This document shows positions 1 to 8,814 of a stretch of DNA of 64,000 bases, piece after piece. The notes under the pieces are model-generated. The model was not told the origin of the DNA and made no database searches. It saw only the letters and a list, made by a program, of their open reading frames with translations. Position 1 is the first letter of the stretch, and each line of letters begins with the position of its first letter. Made by a program: the position numbers and the translations under genes. Origin of the DNA: Flavobacterium sp. FEMGT703F (GTDB taxonomy: Bacteria; Bacteroidota; Bacteroidia; Flavobacteriales; Flavobacteriaceae); the NCBI GenBank assembly GCA_002786385.1, contig PGCN01000025.1:62001-126000 (forward strand). Direction: 5' to 3'.

Positions 1-1518
1 GAAAATCAAAATTTCGTAATACATTTTGGTCGATTTGCCGCTTACTTTGTCCACCATGCTTAAGGTTCCGTAAGCTTTGCGACCGGTAATACCTTTTTGG
101 GTGTCGAATTCTTCGGTTTTCACCAAAATATTGCTTGCGCCTTGGGTCTCGAATATTTTGATACTGCCTTCTGCGGCTTGTTCCAAATCGATTTTAGTTT
201 CTTCTTTGAACGTTGAGGTAGATACGCCAATATAAAAGTCGTCTATCATACTGCCGTATGTAAAGATTTGCATTTCTTTGATCAAAGCCATGGCGTTTTT
301 CGGCAATATTTTCGAGGCATCTTGACGCATCAAAACTTTTGGCGTTTCTATTTTAACGCCCGGATTTCCATATTGGCTGTACACCCATTCGCCTTCCAAC
401 AATTCTTTGGTTGGGTGACCAATCAGGTTATCTTTTACATAATCAAATCCTTTGGTAGCAACGAAAAAACCAAGTGTTCCCAAAATCAAAAATGCTGCTG
501 AGCCGACAATAATGGCGATTTTTTTGCGCTTTTCTCTTTTCAGTTTTTCTAAACGGGCTTTTTCTTTTTGTTGTTCGTTCCAAAGCGCTAATTCGTCTTC
601 GGTTTCCACTATTTCCGGGATAGATTTGTGAATGGTGACTATGGTATTCGAAATACGTTTTTTGTCTTCTTCAATTTCGTAATCCATAGGTGTAACTTTG
701 GCAAATTTTACCAAATCGGCTTGTTGGAGTACTTTTTCTAAATTTTCAACCGTATCGTTGGAAAGCTTGAGTTTCTTTTGTTTGGCGGCTTTGCGCAATC
801 CTTCAATCAATTCGGAAGTAGTGCTTTCCATGGCCGGAATTTTGATTTCTTCCTCGATGTAATTGCGGACAATATCGGTCAGCTCCGAATAGTAATCCTT
901 AACGGCGCCTTTCTGCCAAAGTTCTTTGCTTTCCAGTTGTTGCAGTAAAGTAGTGGCTTTTTCGATTGGTGTTTTGTAAACAATAACTTCTGCTTTGGCT
1001 TTTGGTTTTCTATTTTTAAGTAAATAGAAAATTAAAAAGCCCAATCCGATGAGTCCGATTACAACTAACACATAAATCCACCAATTGCCCATCGGGCTTT
1101 TCACCGTAGCAATGTCTTTGATATCGAACATTTTTTGCTTCAAAGTATCCACTTTGACATCGCTGATTTCAATGGCAAGGCTATCAGAGTAAACCGTTTT
1201 CCCGTTGATGATGATCGGAATTCTCGGAATGGTGTATTTTCCGGAATCGAATTGCGTCAGCCCGTATTTTTTGATTAATTCATAGCGGTCGCCTTTTTTA
1301 ACGGTATCGACTTTGTATGATTCCAATACTTCCAAAGCGCCAAAGAATTTGCTTTCCGGGAATTTTACTTTGGATAAAGTATCGACGTTGGTTTTGATGG
1401 AGAGTTTAAACTCAGCTCCGATTTTGTTCTTGACGGTGTCAATAGATGTTGTCACTTTGGGTTGAGACCAAACCGCAATCGATAAAAAGCTTAAAATCAA
1501 TACTAACTTCCTTTTCAT
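1..1518 (-). CDS. BatD-like two-TM membrane protein of the Bat operon (partial, runs off left edge)
   Basis: The reading frame starts at the ATG at 1518 and is still open at base 1, giving at least 506 codons. It begins with a signal peptide (MKRKLVLILSFLSIAVWSQ). An extracytoplasmic domain follows to about residue 145, then a membrane segment at about 147-167 (WWIYVLVVIGLIGLGF), a charged cytoplasmic part, and a second membrane segment at about 328-350. The gene starts 6 bases after a DUF58 gene, which itself follows a MoxR ATPase. In Bacteroidota this is the order of the Bat (aerotolerance) operon, where a BatD-like protein precedes the VWA proteins BatA and BatB. The assignment rests on position and topology, because no catalytic motif is visible. 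The role is probably envelope-associated chaperone or stress function. Confidence 0.75.
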   Translation of the reverse strand, partial: MKRKLVLILSFLSIAVWSQPKVTTSIDTVKNKIGAEFKLSIKTNVDTLSKVKFPESKFFGALEVLESYKVDTVKKGDRYELIKKYGLTQFDSGKYTIPRIPIIINGKTVYSDSLAIEISDVKVDTLKQKMFDIKDIATVKSPMGNWWIYVLVVIGLIGLGFLIFYLLKNRKPKAKAEVIVYKTPIEKATTLLQQLESKELWQKGAVKDYYSELTDIVRNYIEEEIKIPAMESTTSELIEGLRKAAKQKKLKLSNDTVENLEKVLQQADLVKFAKVTPMDYEIEEDKKRISNTIVTIHKSIPEIVETEDELALWNEQQKEKARLEKLKREKRKKIAIIVGSAAFLILGTLGFFVATKGFDYVKDNLIGHPTKELLEGEWVYSQYGNPGVKIETPKVLMRQDASKILPKNAMALIKEMQIFTYGSMIDDFYIGVSTSTFKEETKIDLEQAAEGSIKIFETQGASNILVKTEEFDTQKGITGRKAYGTLSMVDKVSGKSTKMYYEILIF

Positions 1519-1524
1519 TTCTTC

Positions 1525-2391
1525 TTATCTCGATTTAAAATACCCCAATAACTTAGTTACATAACTCTCATCCACACGAGTATTTACGGTTCCTGAACCG
1601 CATTTGGAAAAAATATCTTTGAAATAATTCACCTTGTCTCGGTACTGTTTTTCATAGCTCAAACGCGCATTTTTAGAAGCGGTATTGACCACTAAAATTT
1701 CCCCGGTTTCCGCATCTTCCATTTCCACCATACCAATGTTTGGCATTTTTTCTTCTCGGACGTCGTACACGCGAACACCGGTGATATCGTGTTTTTTTCC
1801 GGCTATTTTTAAGGTTTTTTCGTAATCGTCTTCCACCATAAAATCAGAGATGACGAATACAATGGCTTTTTTCTTTTGCGTACTTGATAAGAATTTTAAG
1901 GCTTGTGACAAATCGGTTTTTTTGCTTTTCGGTTCAAACTCGATTAGTTCTCGAATGATGCGTAACACATGCGATTTTCCTTTTTTGGGCGGAATGTACA
2001 ATTCGATTTGGTCTGAAAATAAAATCAGCCCGATTTTATCGTTGTTTTGTGTCGCAGAAAATGCCATAGTAGCGGCAATTTCGGTTACAATTTCACTTTT
2101 CAGTTGGTTTTGAGTGCCGAAACTTTCCGAGCCCGAGATGTCTACCATCAGCATCATCGTTAGCTCGCGTTCTTCTTCAAAAACTTTCACATACGGTTCG
2201 TTGTAGCGCGCGGTTACGTTCCAGTCGATGGCGCGAATGTCATCGCCAAATTGGTACTGACGCACTTCCGAAAACGTCATTCCACGGCCTTTGAAAGACG
2301 TGTGGTATTCGCCCGAAAAGATGTGATCACTCAATCTTCGGGTTTTGATTTCGATTTTACGAACTTTTTTGAGAAGGTCTTTGGTTTCCAT
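1525..2391 (-). CDS. DUF58 domain protein (MoxR-associated, VWA-like)
   Basis: This 288-residue protein carries the DUF58 signature at about 46-60 (YQFGDDIRAIDWNVTAR). A MIDAS-like DxSxS follows at D84-S86-S88 (VDISGSES), so the C-terminal half should fold like a von Willebrand A domain that binds a divalent metal. No signal peptide or membrane segment is seen, so it is likely cytoplasmic. DUF58 proteins are regular partners of MoxR ATPases, and this gene lies between moxR and the BatD-like gene on the same strand. It probably acts as an adaptor that passes the MoxR ATPase activity to the membrane VWA proteins. The start at 2391 is the ATG directly before the conserved METKDLLKKV opening. Confidence 0.9.
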   Translation of the reverse strand: METKDLLKKVRKIEIKTRRLSDHIFSGEYHTSFKGRGMTFSEVRQYQFGDDIRAIDWNVTARYNEPYVKVFEEERELTMMLMVDISGSESFGTQNQLKSEIVTEIAATMAFSATQNNDKIGLILFSDQIELYIPPKKGKSHVLRIIRELIEFEPKSKKTDLSQALKFLSSTQKKKAIVFVISDFMVEDDYEKTLKIAGKKHDITGVRVYDVREEKMPNIGMVEMEDAETGEILVVNTASKNARLSYEKQYRDKVNYFKDIFSKCGSGTVNTRVDESYVTKLLGYFKSR

Positions 2392-2395
2392 AATT

Positions 2396-2430
2396 GGGTT
2401 TCGGGTTTCGGGTTTCGGGTTTCGAGTTTA
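2396..2430. repeat. Heptanucleotide tandem repeat (GGGTTTC)4
   Basis: Four perfect GGGTTTC units (2396-2423) and one degenerate unit (GAGTTTA) fill the spacer between the MoxR and DUF58 genes. They are followed by two ACTCGGAAC-type strings up to 2470. The repeat is outside the coding sequences. Its copy number could vary by slippage and alter the spacing in the operon mRNA. Confidence 0.8.
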
Positions 2431-2471
2431 AGCGATTAACTTTGAACTCGGAACTTTACAACTCGGAACAA

Positions 2472-3476
2472 TTAAGGCACTTCAATTTCGTTTACAATTT
2501 TGTTGATGATGTCAACAGAGGTAATGTTTTCAGCTTCGGCTTCGTAGGTCACTCCGATTCTGTGACGTAACACATCGTGTACCACAGCGCGAACGTCTTC
2601 CGGAATTACGTAACCACGGCGTTTGATAAACGCGTAACATTTGGCGGCAGTAGCCAAGTTGATGCTACCACGCGGCGAAGCTCCAAAGCCAATCAGCGGT
2701 TTCAAGCTGTCTAATTTGTATTTTTCAGGGTAACGCGTAGCAAAAATGATATCTAGGATGTACTTTTCGATTTTTTCATCCATGTAAACTTCTCTTACGG
2801 CTTCTTGTGCGCGCAAGATTTGCTCGGTAGTAACCACTTTGTTCACTTTTTCATAAGTGCCTTTCAAATTTTGGCGAATTACCATGCGTTCTTCGTCAAT
2901 TTTTGGGTAATCGATTACGGTTTTGAGCATGAAACGATCGACTTGTGCCTCCGGCAACGGATAGGTTCCTTCTTGTTCAATAGGGTTTTGAGTGGCCAAA
3001 ACCAAGAACGGTTTATCTAACTTGAACGTAGTATCGCCAATAGTAACTTGTTTTTCCTGCATGGCTTCCAACAGCGCCGATTGTACTTTGGCCGGAGCAC
3101 GATTAATCTCATCCGCTAAGACAAAGTTGGCAAAAATTGGTCCTTTCTTGATGGAAAAGTCGTTGGCTTTTACGTTGTAAATCATCGTTCCTATAACGTC
3201 TGCTGGCAATAAATCCGGGGTAAACTGAATGCGGCTGAAACTACCGTCAACGGCTTGGGAAAGCGTGTTGATGGCTAAAGTTTTGGCCAAACCCGGAACA
3301 CCTTCCAGCAAAATATGCCCTTGTCCTAAAAGACCAATCAGCAATCGTTCTACCATGTGCTTTTGACCTACGATGACTTTGTTCATTTCCAACGTCAGTA
3401 ATTCAATAAAAGCACTTTCATGTTCAATTTTAGCATTAATGGCTCTAATGTCTAAAGCAGTACCGTTTTCTTCCAT
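2472..3476 (-). CDS. MoxR-family AAA+ ATPase
   Basis: The 334-residue protein has a Walker A motif at about 59-66 (GVPGLAKT), Walker B at about 121-125 (ADEIN) followed by RAPAKVQSALLEAMQE, and a sensor-1 region (LATQNPIEQEGTYPLPEAQ). Together these are diagnostic of MoxR ATPases. The length matches the family. It is the first visible gene of the leftward Bat operon, and the DUF58 gene follows after an 80-base spacer with heptamer repeats. MoxR proteins act as chaperone-like ATPases that activate metal- or VWA-containing proteins. The exact substrate cannot be read from the sequence. Confidence 0.95.
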   Translation of the reverse strand: MEENGTALDIRAINAKIEHESAFIELLTLEMNKVIVGQKHMVERLLIGLLGQGHILLEGVPGLAKTLAINTLSQAVDGSFSRIQFTPDLLPADVIGTMIYNVKANDFSIKKGPIFANFVLADEINRAPAKVQSALLEAMQEKQVTIGDTTFKLDKPFLVLATQNPIEQEGTYPLPEAQVDRFMLKTVIDYPKIDEERMVIRQNLKGTYEKVNKVVTTEQILRAQEAVREVYMDEKIEKYILDIIFATRYPEKYKLDSLKPLIGFGASPRGSINLATAAKCYAFIKRRGYVIPEDVRAVVHDVLRHRIGVTYEAEAENITSVDIINKIVNEIEVP

Positions 3477-3576
3477 AGTGTTGGGTTTATTCAGATGTAT
3501 TTCGGTTTAAATTTTAACATTTCAAAAGTGAAAATTAATTAGGTTACGCGATGTTAATAATGCGTTAAAACTTTAG

Positions 3577-3603
3577 AAATCATCCCGAATTTAAGGATGA
3601 TTT
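3577..3603. other. Intergenic hairpin between divergent genes
   Basis: A perfect 9-bp inverted repeat (AAATCATCC / GGATGATTT, 9-base loop) lies between the divergent moxR and aldo/keto reductase genes. It lacks a clean T-tract, so an operator or a cruciform is as likely as a terminator. Confidence 0.5.
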
Positions 3604-3724
3604 ATGATTTTCTTTTTATAATTTTAAGACCTGAACCTGTTTTACTTTTTTCGGCGGCAAAATACTAAAATTTTCCACAGTGCAAAAAGATAAAACCAAA
3701 CATAAAATAGTAAAAAAAAGACTT

Positions 3725-4591
3725 ATGAAAACACAACTTTCACCCATTATAGCCGGAACGATGAATTGGGGAATTTGGGATAAGAAACTCAATACAGCCC
3801 AAATGGAACATCTGATGCATATTTGTATTGAAAATAAGATTACCACTTTTGATCACGCGGATATTTACGGTGATTACACTACGGAATCTGATTTTGGAAA
3901 AGCGTTGAAAAACAGCAAAATAGACCGCAAGACCATACAGTTGATTTCCAAGTGCGGTATCCAGCACACTCGAGGAAGAGAGAATAAAATCAAGCACTAC
4001 GATTATTCTAAAAATTATATCATTTGGTCGGTTGAAAATTCATTAAAAAACCTGCAAACGGATTATATGGATGTATTGTTGTTGCATCGTCCGAGTCCGT
4101 TAATGGTTGCCGATGAAATCGCGGAAGCTGTTGACCAATTACAAAAGGAAGGTAAAATTCTCGATTTCGGAGTTTCTAACTTTACGCCTTCGCAAACAGA
4201 ATTGATCCGACAAAAAACAGCAATCCACTACAACCAAATCCAATTCTCCGCCACACATCATGAAGCCATGTTGGACGGCAGTCTCGATTATATGCAGCTG
4301 CACCAAATCCGCCCAATGAGTTGGAATCCGCTGGGAACAGTTTTCAGAGAAGACATAGAGCAAACCCGTCGTTTGAAAAAACTGCTGGCCCAATTGGTTG
4401 AAAAATATGGTTTGGGCTCAGATACGATTTTGTTGGCTTGGATTTTAAAACATCCTGCCAAAGTTATTCCGGTAGCGGGAACGGTTAATATTGCCCGAAT
4501 TCAAGCTTTGATGAAAGCGGTTGAACTCGAATTAGCGCAAGAAGATTGGTTTGCCATTTGGACCGAGAGTATGGGAAACAAGGTTCCTTAA
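3725..4591 (+). CDS. YdhF-type aldo/keto reductase
   Basis: This 288-residue NAD(P)H-dependent oxidoreductase has the AKR catalytic tetrad: D43 and Y48 in FDHADIYG, K76 in LISKCGI, and H121 in LLLHRPSPL. The sequence closely follows E. coli YdhF, including DHADIYG, SKCGI, HRPSPLM-ADE and FGVSNFTPSQ. The start was placed at the ATG at 3725 because the 15 residues upstream are unlike the family N-terminus. The physiological substrate is unknown; such enzymes reduce carbonyl compounds in the cytoplasm. It is followed by a short spacer of degenerate TGCGACT repeats (about 4605-4646) before the next gene. Confidence 0.92.
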   Translation: MKTQLSPIIAGTMNWGIWDKKLNTAQMEHLMHICIENKITTFDHADIYGDYTTESDFGKALKNSKIDRKTIQLISKCGIQHTRGRENKIKHYDYSKNYIIWSVENSLKNLQTDYMDVLLLHRPSPLMVADEIAEAVDQLQKEGKILDFGVSNFTPSQTELIRQKTAIHYNQIQFSATHHEAMLDGSLDYMQLHQIRPMSWNPLGTVFREDIEQTRRLKKLLAQLVEKYGLGSDTILLAWILKHPAKVIPVAGTVNIARIQALMKAVELELAQEDWFAIWTESMGNKVP

Positions 4592-4646
4592 AAAAGTTTA
4601 CAGTTGCAGTTTTCAGATACTGCGACTGCGACTGAAGACTGCGACT

Positions 4647-5798
4647 ATGATTAATAAACGTTTACTTATCAAAAACCTGCTCGCTCATAACGATGAGAGT
4701 AGTTTTTATGACAAAAAGCGTCAGTTGAATTTGCATACCAAAGAAGGGAAAGCCAAGTTTTTAAAGCACATTTGTGCCTTGTCTAATTCCAATCCTTCTA
4801 ACAATTCTTATATAGTTGTGGGCGTTGAAGACCAAGACAATACGATAGTAGGTGATGATTTTTTTGACGATAGTCGGATTCAGAACTTGGTGAACGCCTA
4901 TCTTGAAAATCCACCGAAGATTCAGTATGAAAACGTTCCTTTTCCGCATTTGAATAAAGATAAAGTGGTGGGTTTGGTAACGATTAAACCAAAGCATAAA
5001 ACGTCTTTTTTCAAAAAAAATATCCATACCATTTTGGCCAATACGGTGTTTGTTAGAGTTGGCAGTAACTCGATGCCCACGGAAGACAAAGTGCCGTACT
5101 CGAAGCAAAATATCGAAACCGTTATTCGGATTGAAAACAATTCCAGAAACAGCATCGCGCATACTTTAGACGGTGTGATGGATTTTATGCATGTTCGTCA
5201 CGGCGAATTGCAATCGAAGTACAAGGTTTTTAAGGAATTGTTCGTGATTTGTTGGGCCGGAATTCCGAAAAAAATCCGTGAAACCACTTATCTGTCCCGA
5301 GTCGATATCGAACTGATTAACGAGCAAATTAAGTTGTTTTACTCTGCCTTAGATGTGGTCTCCATTCAATACGATGAAAGCAGTTTTACGATTATTGAAC
5401 ATGTACCGTTAGGACTGAATGATAAAACCAGTTTTTACCCGTTGGAACAATTAACCATTCGATTTTTTGACAACGGCTATTACAAAATGGAAACCCAAAT
5501 GCTTTTTGAACCGCCGGAATACAACAAAAAAATGTTGCATCATATTTATAATGCAAATTTGACCTTAATTAATAAATTGCAAAAAAATATTTCCCTTTCG
5601 GAAAGAGAAGAAAAAGACTTGGAAAATCTGTCGTCGACCTTGATGATTTGTTATTTGAACGGGTTTACGGAAGCCAAGCAAAAATTAATCGATGCTAAAC
5701 CTTATTTAAAAGTTCAAAAGTCGCCCACAGTCTATTTGAGTTTTAAAGAAGCGATGCGCATTTTGAGAAAAATGAAATACAATAAAATGAATGAGTAG
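4647..5798 (+). CDS. AlbA_2 (Schlafen-like) domain protein
   Basis: The 383-residue protein has an N-terminal AlbA_2 / COG2865-type domain at about 15-130. The evidence is the segment LHTKEGKAKFLKHICALSNS, then YIVVGVEDQDNTIVGDDF, then RIQNLVNAYLENPP, which fit the Pfam family of putative nucleic-acid-binding domains related to Schlafen. The remaining 250 residues are not recognised. The chosen start is the ATG at 4647; 32 codons of upstream open frame are low-complexity and not family-like. The last 8 bases overlap the phosphatase gene, so the two are translationally coupled. The function is unknown, possibly RNA- or DNA-related. Confidence 0.8.
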   Translation: MINKRLLIKNLLAHNDESSFYDKKRQLNLHTKEGKAKFLKHICALSNSNPSNNSYIVVGVEDQDNTIVGDDFFDDSRIQNLVNAYLENPPKIQYENVPFPHLNKDKVVGLVTIKPKHKTSFFKKNIHTILANTVFVRVGSNSMPTEDKVPYSKQNIETVIRIENNSRNSIAHTLDGVMDFMHVRHGELQSKYKVFKELFVICWAGIPKKIRETTYLSRVDIELINEQIKLFYSALDVVSIQYDESSFTIIEHVPLGLNDKTSFYPLEQLTIRFFDNGYYKMETQMLFEPPEYNKKMLHHIYNANLTLINKLQKNISLSEREEKDLENLSSTLMICYLNGFTEAKQKLIDAKPYLKVQKSPTVYLSFKEAMRILRKMKYNKMNE

Positions 5799-6528
5799 AA
5801 GTTTAGTAATTGGAGACATCCATGGCGGATTGCGTGCGCTGCATCAAGTTATAGAAAGAGCTAAAGTAACTACCGCTGATACGCTGATTTTTTTAGGTGA
5901 TTATGTTGATGGTTGGAGCGAATCGCCACAAGTGTTGGACTATTTGATTCAGTTAAGTCGGAAACAAAACTGTGTTTTCATTAAAGGCAACCACGACGAA
6001 TTGCTGTTGGATTGGTTGGAAGGCAATACCCAAAATTTTGACGAGAGCATGTGGTTCAAACACGGCGGAGAAGCTACGGTTTTGGCCTTTGAAAAAGTTG
6101 CGGAAGCAGATAAACAAAAGCATATTGCCTTTTTAAAAACGCTGCAAAACTATTATCTCGACGAGCAAAACAGACTGTTTATACATGCCGGATTTACCAA
6201 TATGAACGGTATTGCTTACGAGTATTTTCCGAAGTTATTTTATTGGGACAGAACGTTATGGGAAACCGCATTGGCTTTAGACAGTTCGCTTTCTGAAGAC
6301 AGTTTGTTTTATCCCAAACGGTTGACGCTTTACAACGAAATTTATATAGGTCACACGCCTGTCACACGAATTGGTCAGACTGTTCCGGTCCAAAAGGCTT
6401 GTGTTTGGAATATTGATACCGGTGCGGCTTTCAAAGGACCGCTAACCTTAATGGATATTGATACTAAACAGTTTTGGCAAAGCGAGCCGTTGCACGAATT
6501 GTATTTCAGTGAAAAAGGGCGGAATTGA
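5791..6528 (+). CDS. PPP-type metallophosphatase (serine/threonine phosphatase or diadenosine tetraphosphatase-like)
   Basis: The 245-residue protein shows the full PPP metal-binding signature: GDIHG near the N-terminus, GDYVDG, GNHDE, then HAGF and GHTPV. These supply the Asp, His and Asn ligands for two metal ions. The length suits a bacterial single-domain phosphatase. It overlaps the AlbA_2 gene by 8 bases. It may dephosphorylate proteins or small molecules; the motifs alone do not separate protein phosphatases from ApaH-like hydrolases. Confidence 0.9.
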   Translation: MSRSLVIGDIHGGLRALHQVIERAKVTTADTLIFLGDYVDGWSESPQVLDYLIQLSRKQNCVFIKGNHDELLLDWLEGNTQNFDESMWFKHGGEATVLAFEKVAEADKQKHIAFLKTLQNYYLDEQNRLFIHAGFTNMNGIAYEYFPKLFYWDRTLWETALALDSSLSEDSLFYPKRLTLYNEIYIGHTPVTRIGQTVPVQKACVWNIDTGAAFKGPLTLMDIDTKQFWQSEPLHELYFSEKGRN

Positions 6529-6593
6529 TTTTGGTGTAATTCTGCAACATCCTTTTTACTAAACGGTTATATTTGCACTTTAAATAGGATACG

Positions 6594-7088
6594 ATGAAAA
6601 AAATGATTTTGTTGATGGCATTGCTGAGTTTAAGCATGGTCAATGCCCAAGCCTACAAAGGCAAAAACGACATTAAAGGACAAGTGGGTTGGAATATTCA
6701 AGACCACGGTAACGGAATTCAGGTTTCAGCCGATTTTGGAATTGGTGAAAACATGTCCTACGGATTTGTAGCTTCCTATTTGTTATCTGTAGAAAAACCG
6801 GGTGGGATTAAGCCTGATTTTGCAGATAGAGCCGATGTAAAAGCACGATTCAATGCCAATTTAGGCAATGTTTTTGGTTTTGATAAACAAATGGATATTT
6901 ATCCCGGCTTGCATTTGGGCACTCGAAATTTCGGAGCTCATTTAGGTTTTAGATACTTTTTTACCGACGGTTTCGGGGTTTTTGCAGAAGGCAGCGCCCC
7001 GTTAGCCCGATATGACGCAAACGTCGAAGGATTTGAAAAATACAACAATCAGTTTGTTTTTGTCCTCGGCGCTTCCTTTAATTTATAA
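6594..7088 (+). CDS. Small secreted outer-membrane-like protein (DUF6646-type)
   Basis: The 164-residue product has a clear signal peptide (MKKMILLMALLSLSMVNAQA). The mature part alternates polar and aromatic residues and ends in FVLGASFNL, as in outer-membrane beta barrels. I recall this family from Flavobacteria as DUF6646, but the name is from memory. A TATATTTG -7 box at 6568-6575 lies 18 bases before the ATG; no good -33 TTG was found at the usual distance. The function is unknown. Confidence 0.7.
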   Translation: MKKMILLMALLSLSMVNAQAYKGKNDIKGQVGWNIQDHGNGIQVSADFGIGENMSYGFVASYLLSVEKPGGIKPDFADRADVKARFNANLGNVFGFDKQMDIYPGLHLGTRNFGAHLGFRYFFTDGFGVFAEGSAPLARYDANVEGFEKYNNQFVFVLGASFNL

Positions 7089-7098
7089 TCCATACAAA

Positions 7099-7674
7099 AT
7101 GAGTGTAGTAACTGAAAAAAGATTAAAAGACCGCAGTGGTTCTATTTGCGAAATCAGCGGTACCAATGAAAATTTAGTGGTGTATTTGGTAGAGCCGAAA
7201 ACGGAAGCCACACCTGAAAACTGTATCTTAATAAACCAATCGTTGTTAGATCAGATTAAAAACCCCGAAACCATGAATCCAAACGATTGGCGAGGGTTAA
7301 GCGACAGCATGTGGAACGAGAATCTTCCGGTGCAAATTGTTTCTTGGCGTATGCTGGCGCGTTTGAAAAATCATGATTTATTAGACATGATGTATTTAGA
7401 CGAAGACGCCTTGGAATGGGCGAAAGCCACTGGTGAAGGCGAAGATGAAGAAGGTAAAATCGTTCACAAAGACAGTAACGGCAACCTTTTATTTGACGGC
7501 GATTCTGTGGTGTTGATCAAGGATTTGGATGTGAAAGGAGCTAATTTCACAGCAAAACGCGGTGCTGCTGTGCACAACATAAAAGTAGTTTGGGACAATG
7601 CCGAACAAATTGAAGGCCGAGTAGAAGGCCAGCACATTGTGATTTTGACACAGTATGTGAAGAAAACAAAATAA
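7099..7674 (+). CDS. PhnA (YjdM)-family protein
   Basis: The 191-residue protein ends with the PhnA domain: DGDSVVLIKDLDVKGANF, then KRGAAVHNIKVVWDN and EGRVEGQHIVILTQYVKK. The usual N-terminal zinc ribbon is degenerate, with a single visible Cys in GSICEISG and another in TPENCIL, so metal binding may be lost. PhnA/YjdM is named from E. coli but is not a phosphonate-lyase subunit and its biochemical role is unclear. The ATG at 7099 was chosen because it opens the conserved SVVTEKRLKDRSG segment; upstream codons overlap the previous gene. A strong terminator follows at 7781. Confidence 0.85.
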   Translation: MSVVTEKRLKDRSGSICEISGTNENLVVYLVEPKTEATPENCILINQSLLDQIKNPETMNPNDWRGLSDSMWNENLPVQIVSWRMLARLKNHDLLDMMYLDEDALEWAKATGEGEDEEGKIVHKDSNGNLLFDGDSVVLIKDLDVKGANFTAKRGAAVHNIKVVWDNAEQIEGRVEGQHIVILTQYVKKTK

Positions 7675-7683
7675 AATCAGCTT

Positions 7684-7766
7684 TGTCATTTCGAACACAA
7701 GGAAATGCAGAGAGAAATCACATATTTTTAATAATTTGATGTCATTTCAACGAAAAGAGAAATGAC
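7684..7766. repeat. REP-like GTCATTTC / GAAATGAC palindromic element
   Basis: Two GTCATTTC strings (near 7685 and at 7741-7748) precede GAAATC and GAAATGAC strings. The second pair forms an 8-bp stem with a 10-base loop (7741-7766). Elements with GTCATTTCGA...GAAAT are, as far as I recall, scattered between genes in many Bacteroidota. This copy lies between the PhnA-like gene and its terminator. Confidence 0.6.
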
Positions 7767-7780
7767 AAGTGTTTACCCTT

Positions 7781-7810
7781 AAAAAGCCCTGATTAACCGG
7801 GGCTTTTTTA
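7781..7810 (+). terminator. Rho-independent terminator after the PhnA-like gene
   Basis: AAAAAGCCC and GGGCTTTTTT form a stem around TGATTAACCG and end in a T-run. The remaining 120 bases to the next start show no convincing gene. Confidence 0.85.
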
Positions 7811-7930
7811 TTATGGGACAAAAAATTGCCCACACTAGCATATTTTTCAATCTATTTGTATATACTTTTACCACTTATTGGCAAGAACAATAAGAATTCA
7901 AATTAACCTAACCTTATTTTTAAAATTATT

Positions 7931-8752
7931 ATGATAAAAAAAATCAGTCTTATTTTATTGCTGATCATTTCCAAGGGCTACAGTCAAGAAGTGAATACAG
8001 ATATCCGTGAATATGTATCTTTTAAAGAAGGAACTACTTATTTTGTAAAGTCAAGCGATAAAAAATACAATCAGATTATCAGCGACATTTTAACAAAATA
8101 TTGGACCGTAAACAAATTTGAGATGATTGCTTCAAATCAAATCGAAAAATTAAAAGGAGAGCGTTCTTTTTTTGTTGACCAAGTTGAGTACAGTTTCTCC
8201 AGAGAAGGAGGAACTACCGGCGCTTTGAATATGGCTTATGGAGTAACCAAACTGGCAATGTTTAAAGACTATAAAAAAAACACCCCAAAAGGAGTTTTAT
8301 CTTTGGTCCAATTGGACAAAGTTTCACCCGTAGAAATGCTTTTTGCCATACAGCTCATGCAAAGTCAAATTAATTTTGTTTTCGAATTGAACACGAAAAA
8401 GGATTTAGACATCAAAGATTTCCTTGAAGAAGTCAATGAAAAAAACATGAAAAAAATTAAAGAGAAAAAATTATTATTGACGCGTACAGGTCTAAAAGAC
8501 GATATCGATACGGCAGAGAAACTAAAAAAAATATACAACCACAGTGTTGAATTTACCACGAAAGAAAAAATTGAGCAAGCCATTCAAGATCAGGATGCTG
8601 ATGCAGTTATTACAAAAGTAATTAATTATAAAAATCTAAAATTTGTGCTTTTTATTGCCACAAAGAATAGTGAATTGATGTACGGACGAGTGATGACAGG
8701 ATTTAATCAAATGGAAATAGGACCTAAATTTTTTAAAGATATTAATGAATAA
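7931..8752 (+). CDS. Unknown secreted protein
   Basis: This 273-residue protein starts with a signal peptide (MIKKISLILLLIISKGYSQ) and continues as a lysine-rich soluble domain without recognisable catalytic motifs. Segments such as SDKKYNQIISDILTKYWTV and DAVITKVINYKNLKFVLFIA suggest an alpha/beta fold that would act in the periplasm or outside the cell. I do not recognise the family. It forms its own transcription unit, with a terminator before it at 7781 and a bidirectional terminator after it at 8771. Confidence 0.75.
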   Translation: MIKKISLILLLIISKGYSQEVNTDIREYVSFKEGTTYFVKSSDKKYNQIISDILTKYWTVNKFEMIASNQIEKLKGERSFFVDQVEYSFSREGGTTGALNMAYGVTKLAMFKDYKKNTPKGVLSLVQLDKVSPVEMLFAIQLMQSQINFVFELNTKKDLDIKDFLEEVNEKNMKKIKEKKLLLTRTGLKDDIDTAEKLKKIYNHSVEFTTKEKIEQAIQDQDADAVITKVINYKNLKFVLFIATKNSELMYGRVMTGFNQMEIGPKFFKDINE

Positions 8753-8770
8753 TTATAAGTATCATTAAAT

Positions 8771-8800
8771 AAAAAGCCCCGATTACTCGGGGCTTTTTTT
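8771..8800. terminator. Bidirectional terminator between convergent genes
   Basis: AAAAAGCCCC and GGGGCTTTTTTT form a GC-rich stem with A- and T-runs on the two sides. It serves both the unknown secreted protein (+) and the aldehyde dehydrogenase (-). Confidence 0.9.
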
Positions 8801-8814
8801 ATGATTGGATTTGA

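Noticed and set aside
4551..4646. Upstream start of the AlbA_2 protein overlapping the aldo/keto reductase gene
   Set aside because: The extension is translated from the end of the reductase gene and TGCGACT repeats and is not protein-like; the ATG at 4647 begins the recognisable domain.
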